Source: Lachnospiraceae bacterium UBA7109
GTDB lineage: Bacteria > Bacillota > Clostridia > Lachnospirales > Lachnospiraceae
NCBI GenBank assembly: GCA_002492335.1
Contig: DKYD01000093.1
Location: 5,802-23,363, forward strand
DNA length: 17,562 bases
Direction of reading: 5' to 3'
Position 1 is the first letter of the stretch; every line of letters starts with the position of its first letter. Positions 14,418-17,562 of this stretch are shown piece by piece. Position numbers and translations under genes: made by a program. Under the pieces are notes generated by a model. That model ran no database searches and was not told the origin of the DNA. It saw only the letters and a list, made by a program, of their open reading frames with translations.

Positions 14418-15152
14418 CTAATAATAAACTTTTCTTAAAAACAATCCCCTTGCAGGCGCAAGAAATCCCGCCGAGCTTCTGTCCTCCGCCGCAATAATCA
14501 CCGGAATCATTGACGGTTTCCTCTTACCGGTTCCCACTTCCAGCAAAGTCCCTGTAAGAATCCGAACCATATGATACAAAAAGCCTGTCCCATAATAGGT
14601 GATCCGTACCTTTTCACCCGTACTTACAATTTTAATATTTGTAATACGGCGCACCGGATCCTTACAGTCCCTGTCATCCGTAAAACTGATAAAGTTCCGC
14701 ACTCCGATCAGATAATCAGCCGCCTCCCTCATTGCATCAATATCCAGCTTCGCCGGATAATGATAGCAATACCGTCTTGAAAATACGTCCGGTTTCTCAC
14801 GGCAGTCTATATAATATTCATATTTCTTTCCCTTAGCGCTTTTCCTCGCATGGAAGGTATTTTTCACCAGCTCCGCCTTCATAATCCGAATGTCCTCCGG
14901 CAGACAACGATTCAAAGAATCCTTTAACTCTTTGACATCATATAATCTGGATAATTTGACACTGGCCACTTGTCCCCTTGCATGAACCCCTGCATCGGTT
15001 CTCCCCGAACCATCTACATGAACACGGTATCCGACAAGCTTACCGATACTTCTTTCTAACACAAACTGAATCGTATTATCGGTTGTAGCCTGTCTCTGCC
15101 ATCCCTGATAACGGCTTCCATCATAAGAAATTGTCAACTTATATGTTCTCAT
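14418..15152 (-). CDS. tRNA pseudouridine(38-40) synthase TruA
   Basis: A 244-residue enzyme that converts uridines 38-40 of the tRNA anticodon stem to pseudouridine. The N-terminus RTYKLTISYDGSRYQGWQRQ and the catalytic motif GRTDAGVHA with D53 are diagnostic, as is the later RRITNIKI and YGTGFLYHMVRILTGTLLEVG. Length is normal. Start: ATG 15152, nine bases after the nrdR stop, with AAGGA 7 bases upstream, so it is co-transcribed with nrdR and probably xth. Confidence 0.97.
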   Translation of the reverse strand: MRTYKLTISYDGSRYQGWQRQATTDNTIQFVLERSIGKLVGYRVHVDGSGRTDAGVHARGQVASVKLSRLYDVKELKDSLNRCLPEDIRIMKAELVKNTFHARKSAKGKKYEYYIDCREKPDVFSRRYCYHYPAKLDIDAMREAADYLIGVRNFISFTDDRDCKDPVRRITNIKIVSTGEKVRITYYGTGFLYHMVRILTGTLLEVGTGKRKPSMIPVIIAAEDRSSAGFLAPARGLFLRKVYY

Positions 15153-15161
15153 AATCCATCC

Positions 15162-15611
15162 TTACTTTAATATTTTTTTCAACTCGTCCATAAAGGTATT
15201 CACATCTTTAAACTCCCTGTAGACAGATGCAAACCTGACATAAGCAACCTCATCCAGCCCCTTTAATTCTTCCATAACAATCTCACCGATCGTGCTGCTC
15301 GGAATTTCTTTTTCTTCCAGGTCGAATATCCTTGTTTCTATCTTATTGATACTTTTCTGAATATCTTCCGCTGAAACAGGTCTCTTGTAACATGCCCGGA
15401 TTACGCCGGTCTCTATTTTCTCACGCTCATATTGTTCTCTGTTATTATCCTTTTTAATAATAATCAGCGGAATCGTCTCAATCTTTTCATAGGTTGTAAA
15501 TCTCTTTCCGCACACATCACAGGAACGCCTTCGTCTTATAGAATTTCCATCCTCTGCCGGTCTGGAATCAATTACTCTTGTATCTGGATTGCTGCAATAT
15601 GGACATTTCAT
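15162..15611 (-). CDS. Transcriptional repressor NrdR
   Basis: A 149-residue regulator that represses ribonucleotide reductase genes in response to (d)ATP levels. The N-terminal zinc ribbon uses C3/C6 and C31/C34 (CPYC, CDVC), with DSRP and the basic SIRRRRSC segment that contacts NrdR boxes. The ATP-cone domain follows (~46-136). I chose ATG 15611 because GAGGAG lies 7 bases upstream and the family always begins MKCPYC; a longer in-frame start at 15686 has no homology. No ribonucleotide reductase gene lies in the window. A likely promoter lies just upstream. Confidence 0.97.
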   Translation of the reverse strand: MKCPYCSNPDTRVIDSRPAEDGNSIRRRRSCDVCGKRFTTYEKIETIPLIIIKKDNNREQYEREKIETGVIRACYKRPVSAEDIQKSINKIETRIFDLEEKEIPSSTIGEIVMEELKGLDEVAYVRFASVYREFKDVNTFMDELKKILK

Positions 15612-15646
15612 AGTTCTGCTCCTCTTCTCTTTGTATTCATATTCAC

Positions 15647-15676
15647 ATGATACCACAGAAATCTGACTAAATTCAA
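15647..15676 (-). promoter_or_regulatory. Likely promoter of the nrdR-truA-xth group
   Basis: Minus strand: TTGAAT (15671-15676), 18-base spacer, TATCAT (15647-15652) with TGG in front, giving an extended -10. It lies between the ylmC-like stop and the nrdR start, so nrdR need not depend on read-through from upstream. Confidence 0.5.
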
Positions 15677-15682
15677 CATGTT

Positions 15683-15931
15683 TCATTTTCCCCGGCCATC
15701 TTCATGCATCTCTACAAGAATAATATCCGGTCCTATCTTTTTAATACATTTATAGGGAATAATATATTCCCCGGAGTCTCCGAAGAAATTGCAGAGTTTT
15801 CCTGCTTTTGGTATAATAATCGCTTCTATACAACCGTTACATTCATCAATGATTAAATCAACAATATATCCCAGCTTCTTACAATCACAGGCATTAATTA
15901 CTTCCTTATCCTGCAGTTCACACAACCGCAT
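15683..15931 (-). CDS. YlmC/YmxH-family PRC-barrel protein (sporulation-associated)
   Basis: An 82-residue protein starting MRLCELQDKEVINACDCKKL and continuing GYIVDLIIDECNGCIEAIIIPK, the pattern of the YlmC/YmxH family, a short PRC-barrel domain conserved in spore-formers. Function is not established; the fold usually mediates protein or RNA contacts. Start: ATG 15931 with AGGAG 4 bases upstream; an in-frame extension to 15994 would run into the upstream hairpin and adds nothing family-like. Its location next to nrdR is common in Clostridia as far as I recall. Four cysteines and an acidic-basic C-terminal tail are visible. Confidence 0.8.
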   Translation of the reverse strand: MRLCELQDKEVINACDCKKLGYIVDLIIDECNGCIEAIIIPKAGKLCNFFGDSGEYIIPYKCIKKIGPDIILVEMHEDGRGK

Positions 15932-15978
15932 ACTGCTCCTTTCTGCGTCCACTGAAAAACTTTCTATAAAGCGCACAA

Positions 15979-16015
15979 AATCCGCACATACCACTTACCA
16001 TAGTATATGCGGATT
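15979..16015 (-). terminator. Probable terminator of the ferredoxin gene
   Basis: AATCCGCATATAC and GTATGTGCGGATT pair over 13 positions with one G-U, with a short loop. Four U's follow on the minus strand. It lies ~28 bases after the ferredoxin stop and before the ylmC-like gene. The U-tract is short, so termination may be partial. Confidence 0.55.
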
Positions 16016-16043
16016 CCATTTCGCCGGTTCCGAAAATACAGAA

Positions 16044-16229
16044 CTATTCCTCAACATCAATGACCGACACCGGACAACTGTCTCTTGCCTCAATTGCCAT
16101 ACTTTCATATTCCGGCTTAACCTCTGCATAAGCTTCTGCCACTCCGTCATCATCAAACCGGAATACTTCCGGGCATGTCGCAACGCACGCGCCACAGGAG
16201 ATACAGCCTTCATTTACTCTTGCTTCCAT
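16044..16229 (-). CDS. Small 4Fe-4S ferredoxin
   Basis: A 61-residue soluble electron carrier of the single-cluster Thermotoga/Clostridia type. Ligands are C9, C12 and C15 (CISCGAC) with C52 (DSCPVSV) near the C-terminus. C19 before proline is also present. In Thermotoga maritima ferredoxin the equivalent cysteine forms a disulfide with a mid-chain cysteine, but no partner exists here. The protein is acidic, as expected. Start: ATG 16229 with AAGGAGG ~7 bases upstream. It lies ~90 bases below carbamate kinase without a clear promoter or terminator between. It could serve the oxidoreductase or a hydrogenase, but the sequence does not show which. Confidence 0.93.
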   Translation of the reverse strand: MEARVNEGCISCGACVATCPEVFRFDDDGVAEAYAEVKPEYESMAIEARDSCPVSVIDVEE

Positions 16230-16322
16230 CGGAATCCCTCCTTACACATTTTTAAGTAGTATTCCCCGTTTTTCGAAGCTCATTCTTTCATTTTACAACT
16301 GTTTCTCCACAAGCATTTCTGT

Positions 16323-17252
16323 CTATCGTATCATTGTTCCTGTTTTTCCTTTTAACGCATCAGAAAGCTTGTCAAAAGAAGTAATCAATGTACTTCTGCC
16401 TTCCCGTCCTTCAATAAATTCTACGGCGGCGCTGAACTTCGGGAGCATATTATATACACCAAAATGTCCTGCTTCCATATATTCTTTTGCCTGGGAAACC
16501 GTAATCTCCCCAAGCTCTTCTTCATCATGGCGTCCCATATGAATCTTTACTTTCTCAACACTGGTCAGAATAATCAGCTGATCTGCATCAATTTCTTCCG
16601 CCATCTTTCCTGCCGTAAGATCTTTTTCAATAACCGCACTCGCACCTTTCAGGCGGTGATCCTGCTGCAATACCGGAATTCCGCCGCCTCCGCAGGCGAT
16701 TACAACCTGATCCGCATCCAGAAGCGCCTTGATTGCATCAATCTCTACAATACTGACCGGATTAGGGGCTGATACAATCCTGCGGTATCCCTTTCCCGGT
16801 TCTTCAATTACATAATTTCCTTTTTTGCGCTCAATATTCGCTTCTTCCGCATTCATATATCTTCCCAGAACTTTTGTCGGCGTATAAAAAGCCTCATCAT
16901 ATGGATCCACAATCACCCTCGTAAGAATCGTACTTACTGTACGGAAAATTCCCCTGTTCAACAGTTCTTCCCTGATATAATTCTGAAGATCATAACCAAT
17001 ATACCCCTGGCTCATAGCCGAACACACACACATGGGAGCAGCCGTATAATCTTCGTGATTCTTTGCAAATTCATTCAAAGCTGTATGTATCATGCCTACC
17101 TGCGGTGCATTGCTATGTGTAATTGCCACCTGGTAACCGGCTTCCACCAGATCTGCGATAATCACCGCAGACTTCTTTACCGCCTCCACCTGCTCCGGAA
17201 GCGTCGTCCCAAGCGCCCTGTGTCCTAACGCTACAACTACTCTTTTTTTCAT
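16323..17252 (-). CDS. Carbamate kinase (variant active-site loops)
   Basis: A 309-residue amino-acid-kinase-fold enzyme. Carbamate kinases make ATP from carbamoyl phosphate and ADP at the end of arginine-deiminase, agmatine or purine/allantoin fermentation. Family signs: MKKRVVVALG at the start, TLPEQVEAVKKSA, VIACGGGGIPV and the AVIEKDLTAGKMAEEIDAD segment with LTSVEKV. Two glycine-rich motifs differ: the usual GGNAL is GHRAL (10-14), and HGNGPQVG is HSNAPQVG (46-53). The Asn-to-Arg change at residue 12 falls on the phosphate loop. No ornithine carbamoyltransferase or arginine deiminase gene is nearby. Start: ATG 17252 with AGGAGG upstream; own promoter. Activity should not be assumed. Confidence 0.85.
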   Translation of the reverse strand: MKKRVVVALGHRALGTTLPEQVEAVKKSAVIIADLVEAGYQVAITHSNAPQVGMIHTALNEFAKNHEDYTAAPMCVCSAMSQGYIGYDLQNYIREELLNRGIFRTVSTILTRVIVDPYDEAFYTPTKVLGRYMNAEEANIERKKGNYVIEEPGKGYRRIVSAPNPVSIVEIDAIKALLDADQVVIACGGGGIPVLQQDHRLKGASAVIEKDLTAGKMAEEIDADQLIILTSVEKVKIHMGRHDEEELGEITVSQAKEYMEAGHFGVYNMLPKFSAAVEFIEGREGRSTLITSFDKLSDALKGKTGTMIR

Positions 17253-17281
17253 AGTCCGTATCCTCCTGTCTAAGTCCTTTT

Positions 17282-17310
17282 ATTATAACATGGGAAGATT
17301 CAATTCACAA
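17282..17310 (-). promoter_or_regulatory. Strong sigma-A promoter of the carbamate kinase gene
   Basis: Minus strand: TTGTGA (17305-17310), 17-base spacer, consensus TATAAT (17282-17287) preceded by TGT, an extended -10. It begins 2 bases after the stop codon of the upstream SLH gene, with no terminator visible between, so the SLH transcript may run into this gene. Confidence 0.7.
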
Positions 17311-17312
17311 TT

Positions 17313-17562
17313 CTATTTCTTCTCGTATTTTTCCACAAATCTCTGAATAATGATCGCACACTCTGCACGCGACGCATTTCCCAGTGGATCCAGTCTTGTT
17401 CCATTATCCTTACCAGTGATAATTCCATTTCCGACTGCCCACTTCATTGCTTCCTTCGCATAGTCATCTACGAATGCTGCATCTGCGAAGTTATCAAATT
17501 CTGCGCTACCCGATACATCATACTCCTTGAAATTCTTCGCATACCGGTACATCATCACTGCC
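17313..17562 (-). CDS. SLH-domain surface protein, C-terminal end only
   Basis: The window cuts this gene; only the last ~82 residues are visible. They hold the end of one SLH domain (MAVMMYRYAKNFKEYDV-like) and a full final SLH domain (FDNFADAAFVDDYAKEAM, GIITGK, NASRAECAIIIQRF). The sequence is nearly the same as the end of the SLH phosphoesterase at 430-5619, apart from a shorter loop before LDP and a different last few residues. The nature of the N-terminal part is unknown. It is presumably cell-wall attached through the same polymer. Confidence 0.9.
   Translation of the reverse strand, partial: AVMMYRYAKNFKEYDVSGSAEFDNFADAAFVDDYAKEAMKWAVGNGIITGKDNGTRLDPLGNASRAECAIIIQRFVEKYEKK

Noticed and set aside
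15609..15686. 25-residue N-terminal extension of NrdR
   Set aside because: NrdR proteins begin MKCPYC; the ribosome site is placed for the ATG at 15611.

Overview
The window looks like a chromosomal segment of a Gram-positive anaerobic Clostridia, most likely Lachnospiraceae. Every intact gene is on the minus strand with strong AGGAGG-type ribosome sites. The content fits: a ferredoxin-dependent 2-oxoacid oxidoreductase, a clostridial ferredoxin, a TM1266-type hydrogenase regulator, sporulation-family genes (ylmC/ymxH-like, pdaB-like), an SLH-anchored surface protein, and a T-box leader. The family assignment is inferred from gene families and was not tested by a search.

Layout from left to right; transcription runs right to left. 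1-429: non-coding DNA with a decayed plus-strand remnant of an AlbA_2/HATPase-type regulator (COG2865-like) and an imperfect inverted repeat. 430-5619: a giant secreted mosaic protein with a metallophosphoesterase domain, InlB/Flg_new repeat, two copies of a ~330-residue unit, FIVAR and LamG modules and three SLH domains. 5747-7292: an ECF sigma factor and its overlapping membrane anti-sigma factor. 7327-8990: a sodium-dependent (NSS/SNF) transporter, coupled to the stub of a HAD phosphatase gene. 9048-12053: a four-subunit 2-oxoacid:ferredoxin oxidoreductase operon (gamma-delta-alpha-beta). 12159-12420: a T-box leader with its own promoter, read here as isoleucine-specific. 12527-15931: a compact run of ylmC-like, nrdR, truA, xth, pdaB-like and TM1266-family genes. 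16044-17252: a small ferredoxin and a carbamate kinase with altered signature motifs. 17313-17562: the C-terminus of a second SLH protein, nearly the same as the end of the first.

How it fits together: the most interesting point is the T-box before the oxidoreductase operon. If its specifier is AUC (Ile), the enzyme is switched on by isoleucine starvation. That argues for a biosynthetic, CO2-fixing role (2-oxobutanoate or 3-methyl-2-oxopentanoate synthesis) rather than fermentative pyruvate oxidation. The NSS transporter directly downstream may be part of the same response. The ferredoxin and TM1266-family regulator nearby also belong to low-potential electron metabolism, but the sequence does not show them to be in the same operon. 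The paralogous SLH ends enclose the region as same-orientation repeats.
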